From Eurosta solidaginis (Eukaryota > Arthropoda > Insecta > Diptera > Tephritidae): a stretch of DNA of 64,000 nt. Every line of letters starts with the position of its first letter. Positions within the stretch are counted from its first letter, which is position 1. Position numbers and translations under genes: made by a program. This document shows, piece by piece, positions 42,701 through 54,300 of the stretch. Location of the stretch: assembly GCF_040869045.1 (NCBI RefSeq), contig NC_090321.1, forward strand, positions 135,833,689 to 135,897,688, in the 5' to 3' direction. Under the pieces are notes generated by a model, which searched no databases, was not told the DNA's origin, and saw only the letters and a program-made list of their open reading frames with translations.

Positions 42701-45700
42701 CAAATGAAAGGTGTTAATGAGTATTTTAAAAAGGCGCGGGCCTTAGTTCTATAGGTGGACGTCTTTTCGAGATATCGCCATAAAGGTGGAACAGGGGTGA
42801 CTCTAGAATTTATTTTGTACGATATGGGTATCAAATAAAAGGTATTAATGGGTATTTTAAAAGAGCGTGGGCCTAAGTTCTATAGATGTACGCCTTTTCG
42901 AGATATCGCCATAAAGATGGACCAGGGATGACTCTAGAATTTGTTTGTAGGATGTGAGTATCAAATGAAAGGTGTTAATGTGTATTTTAAGAGGGCGTGG
43001 GCCTAAGTTCTATATGTGGACGCCTTTTCGAGATATCGCCATAAACGTGGACCAGGGGTGACTGTAGAATTTGTTTGTACTATATGGGTATCAAATGAAA
43101 GGTGTTAATAAGTATTTTAAAAGGGAGTGGGCCTAAGTTCTATAGGTGGACGCATTTCGGAATATCGTTATAAAAGTGGACCTGGGTTGACTCTAGAATG
43201 CGTTTGTACAATATGGGTGTCAAACGAAAAGTGGAATAAGTGTTTTAAAAGGGAGTGGGCCTTTGTTCTATGCGTGGACGCCTTTTCGGGATATCGCCAT
43301 AAACGTGGACCAGGGGTGACTCCAGAATGTGTTTGTACAATATGGGTATCAAATGAAAGTTGCTAATGAGTATTTTAAAAGGGCGTGGGCCTTAGTTCTA
43401 TAGGTGGACGCCTTTTCGAGATATCGCCATAAAGGTGGACCAGGGGTGACACTAGAATTTGTTTGTACGATATGGGTATCAAATGAAAGGTGTTAATGAT
43501 TATTTTAAAAGGGCGTGGGTCTTAGTTCTATAGGTGGACGCCTTTTCGAGATATCTCCATAAAAGTAGACCAGGGGTGACTCTAGAATTTGTTTGTACGA
43601 TATGGGTATCAAATGAAAGGTGTTAATGAGTATTTTAAAAGGGAGTGGGCCTTAGTTCTATAGGTGGATGCCCTTTCGAGATATCGCCATAAAGGTGGGC
43701 CAGGGGTGACTCTAGAATTTTTGTGTACGTTATGGGTATCAAATGAAAGGTATTAATGAGTATTTTAAAAGGGTGTGGGCCTTAGTTCTATAGGTGGACG
43801 CCTTTCCAAGATATCCCCATAAAGGTGGACCAGGGGTGACTCTAGAATTTGTTTGTACGATATGGGTATCAAATGAAAGGTGTTAATGAGTATTTTAAAA
43901 GAGCGTGGGCCTTAGCTCTATAGGTGGACGCCTTTTCGAGATATCGACATAAAGGTGGACCAGGGGTGACTCTAGAATTTGTTTATACGATATGGGTATC
44001 AAATGAAAGATGTTAATGAGTATTTTAAAAGGGAGTGGGCCTTAGTTCTATAGGTGGATGCCTTTTCGAGATATCGCCATAAAGGTGGACCAGGGGTGAC
44101 TCTAGAATTTTTTTGTACGATATAAGTGTCAAATGAAAGGTGTTAATGAGTATTTTAAAAAGGAGTGGGCCTTAGTTCTATATGTGGACGCCTTTTCGAG
44201 ATATCGCCATAAACGTGGACCAGGGGTGACTCTAGAATGTGTTTGTACGATATGGGTATCAAATTAAAGGTATTAATGAGGGTTTTAAAAGGGAGTGACC
44301 CTTAGTTGTATATGTGAAGGCGTTTTCGAGATATCGACCAAAATGTGGACCAGGGTGATCCAGAACATCATCTGTCGGGTACCGCTAATTTATTTATATA
44401 TGTAATTCCACGTACAGTATTCCTTCCAAGATTCCAAGGGCTTTTGATTTCGCCCTGCACTTTTTCATTTTCTTCTACTTAATATGGTAGGTGTCACACC
44501 CATTTTACCAAGTTTTTTTCTAAAGTTATATTTTGCGTCAATAGACCAATACAATTACCATGTTTCTTTCCTTTTTTCGTATTTAGTATATAATTATGGC
44601 ATTTTTTTCTTTTTTCGTAATTTTCGATATGGAAAAAGTGGGCGTGGTCATAGTCGGATTTCGGCCATTTTTTATACCAATAGAAAGTGAGTTCAGATAA
44701 GTACGTGAACTGAGCTTAGTAAAGATATATTGATTTTTGCTCAAGTTATCGTGTTAAAGGCCGAGCGGAAGGACAGACGGTCGACCGTGTATAAAAACTG
44801 GGCGTGGCTTCAACCGATTTCGCCCTTTTTCACAGAAAACAGTTACCGTCCTAGGAGCTAAGCCTCTACCAAATTTCACAAGGATTGGTTAATTTTTGTT
44901 CGACTTATGGCATTAAAAGCATCCTAGACAAATTAAATGAAAAAGGGCGGAGCCACGCCCATTTTGAAATTTTCTTTTATTTTTGTATTTTGTTGCACCA
45001 TATCATTACTGGAGTTGAATGTTGGCATAATTTACTTATATGCTGTAAAGATATTAACTTTTATTTTAAAATTTGAATTTAAAAAAAATTTTTTTTAAAA
45101 AGGTCGTTCTCCGATTTTGCTAATTTTTATCAAGCAGACATAAAGTAATAAGAGTAACGTTCCTGCCAAATTTCATCATGATATCTTCAACGACTGCCAA
45201 ATTACAGCTTGCAAAACTTCTAAATATACCTTCATTTAAAAATGGGCGGTGCATTGTCCAACATTTTACTAGTTTTCTATTCTGCGTCATAAGCTCAACT
45301 CACCTACCAAGTTTCATCGCTTAATGCTTATTTGGTATTGAATTATCGCACTTTTTCGATTTTTCGAAATTTCCGATATCGAAAAAGTGGGCGTGGTTAT
45401 TGTCCGATATCGTTCATTTTAAGTAGCGATCTGAGATGAGTGCCCAGGAACATACATACCAAATTTCATCAAGATACCTCAAAATTTACTCAAGTTATCG
45501 TGTTAACGGACAGACGGACGGACGGACATGGCTCAATCGTTCATTTTAAGTAGCGATCTGAGATGAGTGCCCAGGAACCTACATACCAAATTTCATCAAG
45601 ATACCTCAAAATTTACTCAAGTTATCGTGTTAACGGACAGACGGACGGACGGACGGACATGGCTCAATCGAATTTTTTTTTCGATAATGATGATTTTGAT

Positions 45701-45803
45701 ATATGGAAGTCTATATCTATCTCGATTCCTTTATACCTGTACAACCAACCGTTATGCAATCAAAGTTAATATACTCTGTGAGCTCTGCTCAACTGAGCAT
45801 AAA
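39703..45803 (-). mobile_element. Helentron-like element 1 (unit B)
   Basis: GTAAG at 39706, hairpin GTTCGG/CCGAAC at 39720-39737 (spacing again 14), subterminal motif, minisatellite, doubled 127-bp module with the GACG run, and inverted subterminal motif with one extra base (GAGCTCTGCTCAACTGAG). Confidence 0.65.
39787..44357. repeat. 130-bp minisatellite, unit B (about 35 units)
   Basis: Same repeat as in unit A. The offset between units drops from 12,242 before the array to 11,982 after it, a loss (or gain in A) of 260 bp, exactly two units. The extra pair in A lies near its right end (about 31,960-32,220), where variant units with ATATAAGTGTCAAATG are repeated. Confidence 0.9.
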
Positions 45804-45862
45804 AAGGTACCAATCGCATAAACAACGACTAATTTTACCAGTTTTATTATAAATTTCAAATT

Positions 45863-46132
45863 ATGGAGGAATTTTCAAATTTCTTCAGCTCGCATACATA
45901 TATCGTCAAATCCACGTTGCAAAAATTGTTGGAGAATGTATTGCATGTGTGTTTAATTTACGGCGAAGATTTTTCTAATTTTAAAACTTGCTTTGTTTAT
46001 GATTTGAACCATAAAGGAACTTTTAAAATTACAACTGAAAATTCAATTCGAGTTGTGAATCACAAAAGCGACATTACATATTTGTGGCCTTTAGTGCGAG
46101 CGAAGCCGCCGGTAAAGGCTAGTTTATCCTAA
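45863..46132 (+). CDS. small hypothetical ORF, copy 1 (unit B)
   Basis: 89 codons, same as the unit A ORF at 33880 except for a few changes (for example TENSI for TENSV, LVRAK for LVQAK). Open but unassigned. Confidence 0.35.
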   Translation: MEEFSNFFSSHTYIVKSTLQKLLENVLHVCLIYGEDFSNFKTCFVYDLNHKGTFKITTENSIRVVNHKSDITYLWPLVRAKPPVKASLS

Positions 46133-46814
46133 AACGCTTAATAATTTGAACATAACAAGAGCGGTTGCAGTTCTATTTTCCACATAGCTTGGTAATAGCT
46201 CCGACACATAAGCAGTTTTTCATATGCATAGATGAGTTTAACACAAGCTTATGCATTATGAGTAGATTGCACGTATTTTTATGGACAACGGTAGAATGAG
46301 CGGCACTTGCGCCATCTGATATTGAAAAGTAGCCATCTCCCAAATTTTGTTCCAAGCAAAGCATAAGAAGAAGAATTTGACCATTGCTTTGGCTAAGGGT
46401 GTTGGCACACTTTGCAAGTGAAATTTTTTTCCCACTGGCTGGTAAATTTTCTAATTAATTCGCAATTAATATAACAATCGATTACGACACAAAATATGTT
46501 AGCAAGTGTTTTTGTTGTATAGGGAGAATGTTTATAACGGTGCTTCGCGAATTTTTGTATGTGAATGGGCAAGGCGTAATAAACTTCAATTGCTACGTCT
46601 GAAGTTCCTTCATATTTACAAACGCAATATCTTGGTTTATTGTGGCGATGTTATTGGAATGCATAAGCTTGTGTTAAACGCATCTATATGAAAAATGTCA
46701 TTGTGTCACCGCCTTAACTGTTAATTATGGTATAAGCAAGATGAGCAATAAACAACGAGTAATTTTACCAGTTTTGTTATAAACATAACTGCTTTCATTT
46801 ATAAATTTCAAATT

Positions 46815-47105
46815 ATGGAGGAATTTTCAAATTTCTTCAGCTCACATACATATATCGTTAAATACACGCTGCAAAAATTGTTGGAGCATGTGTTGCATAT
46901 GTGTTTAATTTACGGCAACCATTTTTCTAATTTTAAAACTTGCTTTGTTTATGATTGGAATCATAAAGGAACTTTTAAAATTACAACTGAAAATTCAGTT
47001 CGAGTTGTGAATCAAAAAAGCGACATTACATATTTATGGCCTTTAGTGCGAGCGAAGCCGCCGCTTAATAATTTGAGCATAATAATAAAACGCTTAATAA
47101 TTTAA
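46815..47105 (+). CDS. small hypothetical ORF, copy 2 (unit B)
   Basis: 96 codons, identical in translation to the unit A ORF at 34833. Unassigned. Confidence 0.35.
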   Translation: MEEFSNFFSSHTYIVKYTLQKLLEHVLHMCLIYGNHFSNFKTCFVYDWNHKGTFKITTENSVRVVNQKSDITYLWPLVRAKPPLNNLSIIIKRLII

Positions 47106-47311
47106 ACATAATAAGAGCGGTCGCAGCTCTAATTCCCACATAGCTTGGTAACTGTTAAATATGTATTAAGCAAGATGTGTTTGTATATTATTCTCTTCCT
47201 GTGTTCTTCGCCCCACATACCTGCACTTGATCGTCCCTCACTTAGCACTTAAATGTGCAAAGCGTGCCCGTATGAGCAAAAGGCTCATACGAGCCGTTTT
47301 GCCCATCGCTG

Positions 47312-47952
47312 CTCTAGATAGTAAAAGTAACTGTGCTGGTTTATTTGTCGACATAACAAAAGCTTTTGATATGGTATACAGGAATATACTTCTGGACAAA
47401 ATCCATCGTGCAGGTTTTCGTGGTTTTATGTACAAATGGTTTACATCCTATCTTTCTAACAAAATACAAAAAGTTAAAGTGGGTAGTTACTACAGTAGCC
47501 TGGAGGACGCTAATCTGGGCGTACCCCAAGGCTCGGTCCTTGGCCCGGTACTGTTCCTGATTTATATGAATTCAATTTTTTCAATTCCATTGAAGGGCAA
47601 AACGACTGCCTTTGCAGATGATCTTGCCAATGCGTATAGTACAACGATCTGCTTCGAACTAATATGTGATATTAGCCACGAAGTACATATGCTGAGGTCT
47701 TGGTTTGCTTTACACAAGCTACTTGTTAGTAATAAAACGAAGTTGATGTATTTTAGCCATGCCCCCACAGAATTTGAGGATTGTGAACTTTTTTTTCATT
47801 CAGCAGAATGCGCACCTTTTAACATGCATCATATGACGTGCACTTTGAATGCCACGAAAAGTTCATTCTCAATCAACGTTATATACAGTGATAACTGCTT
47901 CAGATACCTAGGTATTATAATCGATAACACAAGTTTACAAATTCAGGTCAAC
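47312..47952 (+). pseudogene. LINE-C RT core (unit B)
   Basis: Copy of 35330-35970 with LMYFSHAP where unit A has LMSFSHAP. FADD and GVPQGSVLGP motifs are retained. It is interrupted at 47953 by the CxxC-family element. Confidence 0.85.
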
Positions 47953-49267
47953 TTTTGGATCTGAGCAGATAATAACGATTCTTAACTATATTTCATATGC
48001 TGAATTCGAATCTGCATTCAGTTTTTTAAGATTGATTCTAGTTTCCGATTTCTGGCATGATAGCACCATTGTGCTGTTATAGCAGCTTTTAAATAGTGGC
48101 ACTGCTTGATAAGTCATTTCAACTGTAACTGTAAAGTAATAAAAGTGATTAGAGCAAATAAAAATGCAGAGACAGTGTTGCAAAGTTGATTCAAAGTGTT
48201 TTTGTTACGTTTGTGGTTGTTATATGATTAAAAAAGTGGCAAAATAATAACAAATGCGCTCAAAAATGCGTATCTGCACTACTTTGGTTTCAGAGTAGCA
48301 GACAGTCATAAGTCATGGTTACCGAAATTTTCTTGTAACGCATGCAAAACAAAGCTGTATAAGTGGTCATTGGGAGAACTTGAGTACTTTTCCAATGCCA
48401 GCGCTCTGGAGAGAACCTGAAAACCATGTAGATGATTGCTACTTTTGTTTGATGAAAGTTACAGGTAGGTAGGTTGAACTGGCCGGTCCATGAGGAGTTA
48501 CGGGTATAATGCAAAAAAATTAAAAAAATATATAAATATCCTGATGTAACATCAGTATCCAAGCCACGTTCCACGTACTGCTAATGATTCATTTTTAGTT
48601 TGTCCAAGTATAAGTGGAAATGTCCTGGAAACTTTAACTCCATCGCCCCGAGCAGTGAAAGCGACTTTGTCATTGAAGCGACACATCTAATTTCGCAAGA
48701 TGAACTAAGCGATTTGATTCGTGATTTGAATTTGTCGAAACAAAGAGCAGACTTGCTAGCATCACGGTTGCAACAATGGAAATATCTAGACTCTCGAACA
48801 CAAGTTACTGTATACAGAAACAGAAATCAGGCACTTCGACCGTTCTTCAAAAAAGAAGACAACATAAGTTTCTGTAACGATATTAATGGTTTATTTAATG
48901 AAATGCATATACCGTACGAAAACTTGGGTGATACGAGCGACGAACAAGGAGAGCGGCTACACCAAGATCTAGCCAACATTGAAAGACGACACCAAGGATT
49001 TTGGGATGAAGGCATGATGAGCGACTACTATTAGACTCTAATACGCGAAACAGATACTAAACAATACAAAAGGCAAATTTTCACCAATCTTCATTTCTGA
49101 TTTGTTACATTTAAGTTAATGAAATGCATATTATTTCACAAAAATCTTTAAAAATGAATTTTTTGACTGTATTAAAAACTAGAATCAATCTTAAAAAACG
49201 GCATGAAGAATCGGATTCAGCGTCATAAATTGTCTTAAAAACCACTTTTAGTTGCCTAGATCCAAAA
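47953..49267. mobile_element. TIR element carrying CxxC-family gene (unit B)
   Basis: Copy of 35971-37286, one base shorter. The missing A in the run near 48230 puts the N-terminal Cys-rich frame out of phase after CYMIKK. The C-terminal frame 48600-49034 (ELSDLIRDLNLSKQRADLLA to GMMSDYY) is intact as in unit A. Confidence 0.75.
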
Positions 49268-49863
49268 CCGTGTATACTTGTGTAATCATTTAAATTGGTC
49301 TGCATACATTCATTTCTTTCTGTACCTTACCCGTCACTTCTATCGTCTCAAAAAGTGTTGCACTATGTCCACTCTAAAAGCTGTTTACTATGGTCTAGTC
49401 CAATCGAAACTTCAATATGGGAATTACCTTCTAGGGTGGCGCCTCGGCTAGTAAGTTGTCACCCGTTGTAACACTCCAAAAGGGAATTATAAGACGTATA
49501 TGTGGCGCAAACTACAGGTCTCACGCTATGATATCTCTTAGGAGACTAGATATACTACCACGTCATCATCTATATTTATTTAAAGTCCTAAAAACTTTCT
49601 TTATTAGATCGGGGTATTTAGAAAGTTATCCTTCTGATGTCTACAACCTTAGGAGCAATCTGCTTCCATCGGTACATATCCCGCATGCTAGGACATCTCA
49701 CTTCAGAAGTTTTTATATATACACGACGTGCAAAATGTTCAACTCTCTCCCTGTTTCTGTACAGGTTATAAGAAATCTTAATCTTTTTCAAAGGAAAATA
49801 AAAATGTATCTGATTAATTTTAGCCACTACGATCTAGAAGCCTTGCTGAGGATGTTATTGTAA
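49268..49863 (+). pseudogene. LINE-C C-terminus (unit B), true 3' coding end
   Basis: Continues from STLKAVYYGLVQSKLQYG through VVTLQKGIIRRICGANYRSH, FKVLKTFFIRSGYLESYPS, LRSNLLPSVHIPHARTSHFR and VFNSLPV-like KMFNSLPVSVQVIRN to the stop at 49863, the usual end of CR1/jockey-group pol. There is a frameshift at about 49450. This piece has no counterpart in unit A, which ends at CGGCTA. Confidence 0.8.
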
Positions 49864-50284
49864 GCCATAGCTAATTTCTGTATCAGGGCCGTAAAGAGGA
49901 AATCCGGGCCCGGGACTAAACAATTTACGGGCCCCCTATAAAAAATCCACTAATACATTTGATTAACTTGAATTTATGACGTCTCATTCATGAATCATTA
50001 TTGATGGATTACATCAAAGAAATTTTTGCCACATCAACTAAATGATTTTGGACTAAGAGCTGAAAATAAAATAAACACAGAATATTTACTATTTGCACTA
50101 TTTTATTGTAACGTAGAAATAAAATTCTCGTCCAACAGCCACATATTGTTTCAAATAAACTTTTCTAGTTATTTGGTGACATTTTAATACATTTCTGATA
50201 AATTTAATGATGATTATAAATTTTAATTATTCAAGATTTTTAAGAATAAATGATAATTGTTATTCTATTATTATTTTTGGTTTT
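49864..50284. other. LINE-C 3' flank and AT-rich DNA, no gene seen
   Basis: The first ~80 bases include GGGCCCGGG and TTTACGGGCCCCC and may be LINE-C 3' UTR. The rest is AT-rich without frames or recognised repeats. The LINE 3' tail and target duplication are not identifiable. Confidence 0.5.
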
Positions 50285-50999
50285 TATTGGGAAAAACTGA
50301 AGGAGGAAACATAAAATTAGTAGAAAACCATTTGGAACTAAGAATAGATAAGTGTGAGTTTTTACAGTCAACTATTAAATATTTAGGTTACACTGTCACG
50401 AAAGAAGGAATAAGTGCAGATGAAAAAGGTTTAGTAGCGATAAAAAATTGTCCAGTCCCCTCAAAGCTACAATCAGTTCAAAGTTTCCTTGGACTATGTT
50501 CCTATTTTCGACGTTTCATAAAAAATGTCTCTATTGAAGCCAAACCACATTATGACTTAACCAAAAAAGATAGGAAATTTAAGTTCGGGCCGGATGAACT
50601 AAAATGTTTCGAAACCTTAAAAGAAAAATTATTAGAAGCACCAACTTTAGCAATTTATGATATTAACAACGAAACGGAATTGCATTGCGATGCAGGTATA
50701 TTAGGGTTTGGTGCAATATTATTGCAGAAAAAATCGGATAAAAAATGGCATCCGATTTTTTACTTTTCAAAGAGAACAACAGAAGCGGAAACGTAGTATC
50801 ACAGTTTTGAGCTTGAGACATTGGCCATAATTTATGCTCTTAAAAGATTTAGAATTTACTTACAAGGCTTACATTTTAAAATAGTTACAGATTGTAACTC
50901 TTTGACTCTGACCCTAAATAAAAAAGAAATTAACCCTAGGATTGCACGGTGGGCTCTAGAGTTGCAGAATTTCGATTATGTATTAGAACATAGACATAG
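50285..50999 (+). pseudogene. Gypsy-1 pol: RT end and RNase H, broken
   Basis: Plus-strand Ty3/gypsy pol: LRIDKCEFLQSTIKYLGYTV (RT thumb), SKLQSVQSFLGLCSYFRRFI, FGPDELKCFETLKEKLLEAP, then RNase H with ELHCDAGILGFGAILLQK (first Asp) and HPIFYFSKRTTEAET. After an in-frame TAG at about 50794 come SFELETLAIIYALKRFR (Glu), VTDCNSL (Asp) and RIARWALELQNFDYVLEHRH. RT fingers and palm are missing upstream. The copia insertion cuts it at 50999; it resumes at 55510. The type resembles the mdg3/micropia group. Confidence 0.8.
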
Positions 51000-51217
51000 T
51001 GTTGAAAACCTACTGTAGTTGAGAACTACACATGTGATATTTAAGTTTTCTCTTACAACAACAATACCTTTGAGTTTCATGTATTTGAAAAATTTTCTGA
51101 AGTATTTATTGTAATTTTTTCTATCTTGAATAAATCAACGAATTGTTAAGACGTATAAACGTTTAATTCAAGTCTTTTATTTTACATCGGGCTTCCTGCA
51201 GAAATAAAGTTTCAACA
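51000..51217 (+). repeat. 5' LTR of copia element
   Basis: 218 bp, TG...CA with 8-base terminal inversion TGTTGAAA/TTTCAACA. It carries AATAAA-type signals near its end (GAATAAATC near 51127, GAAATAAAG near 51201). Confidence 0.95.
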
Positions 51218-51231
51218 GGTTATGGGCCCAG
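51218..51231 (+). other. primer-binding site, internal initiator tRNA-Met type
   Basis: GGTTATGGGCCCAG directly follows the 5' LTR. It is complementary to CTGGGCCCATAACC in the anticodon region of animal initiator tRNA-Met. Drosophila copia is primed by such a tRNA half-molecule, so the same priming is likely here. Confidence 0.8.
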
Positions 51232-51307
51232 AGTCCGTGTCGGTGTAAAATTGAAATAAAATATTCGTATATATTCGCGTTTGTCGCATAGTCTCGTTGA
51301 TTTAAAA

Positions 51308-54300
51308 ATGGGTTCGCTATACCAGATTGAAAAATTAGACGATACAAATTACGACACGTGGTGCATTCAGATGCAGTGTGTCCTTGTACATGCGGAGATT
51401 TGGACCGTGGTAAACGGCGATTTTGCAAAGCCAGAAGATGCCGAATTATTGGTTAAATGGAAAACCGAAAATGAAAAAGCCTTGGCTACGATGATGCTGT
51501 GTGTAAAGCCATCACAATTAGGTTATCTTAAAAACTGTTCCAATGCCTCCGAAGCATGGCAAAAGTTAAAATGTGTATATAAGCCAAGTGGACCAATAAG
51601 AAAGGTGACATTATATAAAAAACTTTTGAATCTCAGTATGTCTGAAGGTACATCAATGGTACACCATATTCAAGAGTTTATGAATGTATCTGAAAAATTA
51701 GCAGAAGTAGGCATAGATTTGAATGAGGAACTTTTAGTTATTATATTGCTATCTAGTTTGCCTGGAAATTTTGAAAATTTTGTTATAGCAATAGAAACTC
51801 GTGATTCTTTTCCAACGTTTGAAGTTTTGAAGGCAAAGCTGTTAGAGGAGTTTGACCGGCAGAATCAAAAGGAGAAGGGCAATGGAGTTGTAGCCAATCA
51901 GCAAGTTTTTCTCGCAACCAAAGGAGAAAGCAAATCAGGAAAGAAACAATTTAACGGCAAGTGCTTCAACTGTGGCAAGCGTGGACATATGGCGTCGAAG
52001 TGTACAGCGCCGAAAAAGACTAGAAACGAGCAGAAAGAGCAGTGTTCATTTGCAACATTAGCAGCAGCAGATGTCACAGGTTTCAGCAGAACATCATGGT
52101 GTCTCGATAGCGGTGCCTCCACTCATATATGTAGTGAGCGAAATATGTTCGTTTCTCTCAGAGAAAGTAAAGAGAGAGTGATGTTGGCGACGGAAACTTA
52201 TGTGGAAGCTGAGGGAATAGGCAGCGTTGAAATAAATGGAAATTGTAAAATTATTTTAAAAGATGTATTGTTTGTACCAACAATGATTGGAAATTTTATA
52301 TCTGTTGGAAAAGCTATAAGTAATGGTGTAAGTGTAACATTTACAAATGATTGTGCTATCCTAAAGAAACAATGCGGCTACATTTTGTTAAAAGCTGAAA
52401 AGAAAAACAATTTATACATTTTTGACGTAAATACTCGAATTAAAGCACATTCGTGTTTTAGTGCAGCCGAAGAGAATGCAATGATTTGGCATAAGCGTTA
52501 TGGGCATTTGAACTTTCAAAGTCTAGGAGAGTTGTCCAATCGAAAAATTGTCAATGGGTTGGATTTGAAAAGTATGCCAAAAAATATAAATTGTGACGTT
52601 TGCATGAAAGCTAAAATATGTGCGCGGCCATTTCCAAAGAACAGCGAGCATTCTTCTGTAAATTTGTTAGATTTAATTCATTCTGATGTGTGTGGCCCTA
52701 TGCCCACAGTGTCTCTTGGTGGCGCACGTTATTTTGCCACTTTCATAGATGATAAGTCCAAGCGCATATTTGTTTATTTTTTGAAATCAAAAAATGAAGT
52801 ATTTGAAAAATTCAAAACGTTTAAAAGCCTCGTAGAATGTCAAACAGAGAGAAGAATAAAATTTCTCAGGAGTGACAATGGGACAGAGTACATAAATCGT
52901 GAGTTTGACGATTTTTTGAGTGCATGCGGCATACAGAGGCAGCTAACCGTTCCTTACACTCCTCAGCAAAACGGAGTTGCAGAAAGAGCGAACAGGACGA
53001 TTGTTGAAATGGCTCGAAGTATGCTTATACAAGCTGGCTTATGCGAATCTCTTTGGGCAGAAGCAGTTTCAACAGCTGTATACATACGGAACAGATCGGT
53101 TACAAAGCAGTTAGGTGATAAAACTCCATACGAGATGTGGACGGGGTTCAAGCCCAATGTTAAACATTTCCGAATTTTTGGTGCAAAATCATTTGGACTC
53201 GATAAGATTCAGCACAAAAAGTTTAATGAAAGAGGCAAAAAGTATACGTTTGTGGGATATTCCTTGGCAGCAAAAGCATATCGGCTTTACGATTTTGAAC
53301 AGAAACGAGTAGTAGAAAAACGCGATGTAATTTTCGATGAAGGTGTATTGGGCAATGCAGGGAACGCACAACTGAAAGAGATAGATAGAGATCACGTATT
53401 AGTTGAAGTAAATGGAGCAAAGAACAATGGGCAAAATGAGGAAAGAACGTTGAGTTCTGAAGAGAAAATAGTGGCACATGAGGCTCATTTTGAGGAGGAG
53501 CAATATGAAACAGCATCAGACAAATCAGATAGTCAAGCAAGTGCTGAAGAAAATGAAGACCAAGATGAATACGATACTCGTAGTGTCAGCGAGACAACTA
53601 CTTATGCGAAACGCGGAAGGGGAAGACCAAAAGTGCTGCGCACAGGCAATCCTGGTCGGCCACGTAAAGAGTACCTCTTAGTGAATTTGGCTGAAAGAGA
53701 TACTATCACAATCCCACGCACGGTATCAGAAGCCTTATCAAGTGATGAAAGTCAAGAATGGAAACAAGCGATGGAAAAAGAGTATGACTCTCTTATAAAT
53801 AAAGGAACGTGGGTTTTAGTTGATTTGCCAGAAGGCAAACGAAATATTGGATGCAAATGGGTTTTCAATTTGAAACGTGACCAACATGGCAATATTGAGC
53901 GTTACAAAGCAAGACTGGTTGCTAAAGCGTGCAGTCAGCAGTATGGTGTAGACTACCTCGAAACATTTTCGCCTGTTGTACGTTATGCAACCATACGTAT
54001 GTTATTTGCATTAGCCGCGGAGCTAGAGCTGCATATGCATCAGCTAGATGTCTCAACCGCGTATCTCAATAGTGACTTAGAGGATGAGGTTTTCATGGCG
54101 CAACCTGAGAGGTTCGTAAGTTCGAGTCACCCTAATCGAGTCTTAAAGCTAAACAAAGCTATTTATGGACTAAAGCAGTCAGGCCGGGAATGGAATCATA
54201 AGTTGGATTCTATTTTGAAAAGTTTTGGTTTTGAAAGCTGCAAAACGGAACCGTGTTTGTACAAAAAGAATGAAGGCAATAAATACAATTTGATAGCAGT

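Larger units (their letters stand above)
45818..47154. repeat. pair of direct repeats around an inverted repeat (unit B)
   Basis: Counterpart of 33835-35172: direct repeats about 45818-46193 and 46757-47154, with the inverted-repeat module between them (about 46215-46695). Confidence 0.75.
39154..47311. mobile_element. 8.2-kb hAT-type element (unit B), TSD CTCTAGAT
   Basis: Same ends and target duplication (39146-39153 and 47312-47319) as the unit A copy. Length is 8,158 bp against 8,418 bp, with the difference explained by two missing minisatellite units. One short interior difference is TCTAATTAATTCGC (near 46450) against TCTAACATTTTTCGC. Confidence 0.85.
37473..49450 (+). repeat. segmental tandem duplication, unit B
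   Basis: This is the second copy, in the same orientation and directly adjacent. It carries the same nest: satellite tail 37473-37800, LINE-C, hAT-type carrier with Helentron-like element, and CxxC-family element. Unlike unit A, it runs on past CGGCTA into the true C-terminus of LINE-C, so unit B holds the original right flank. Confidence 0.95.
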
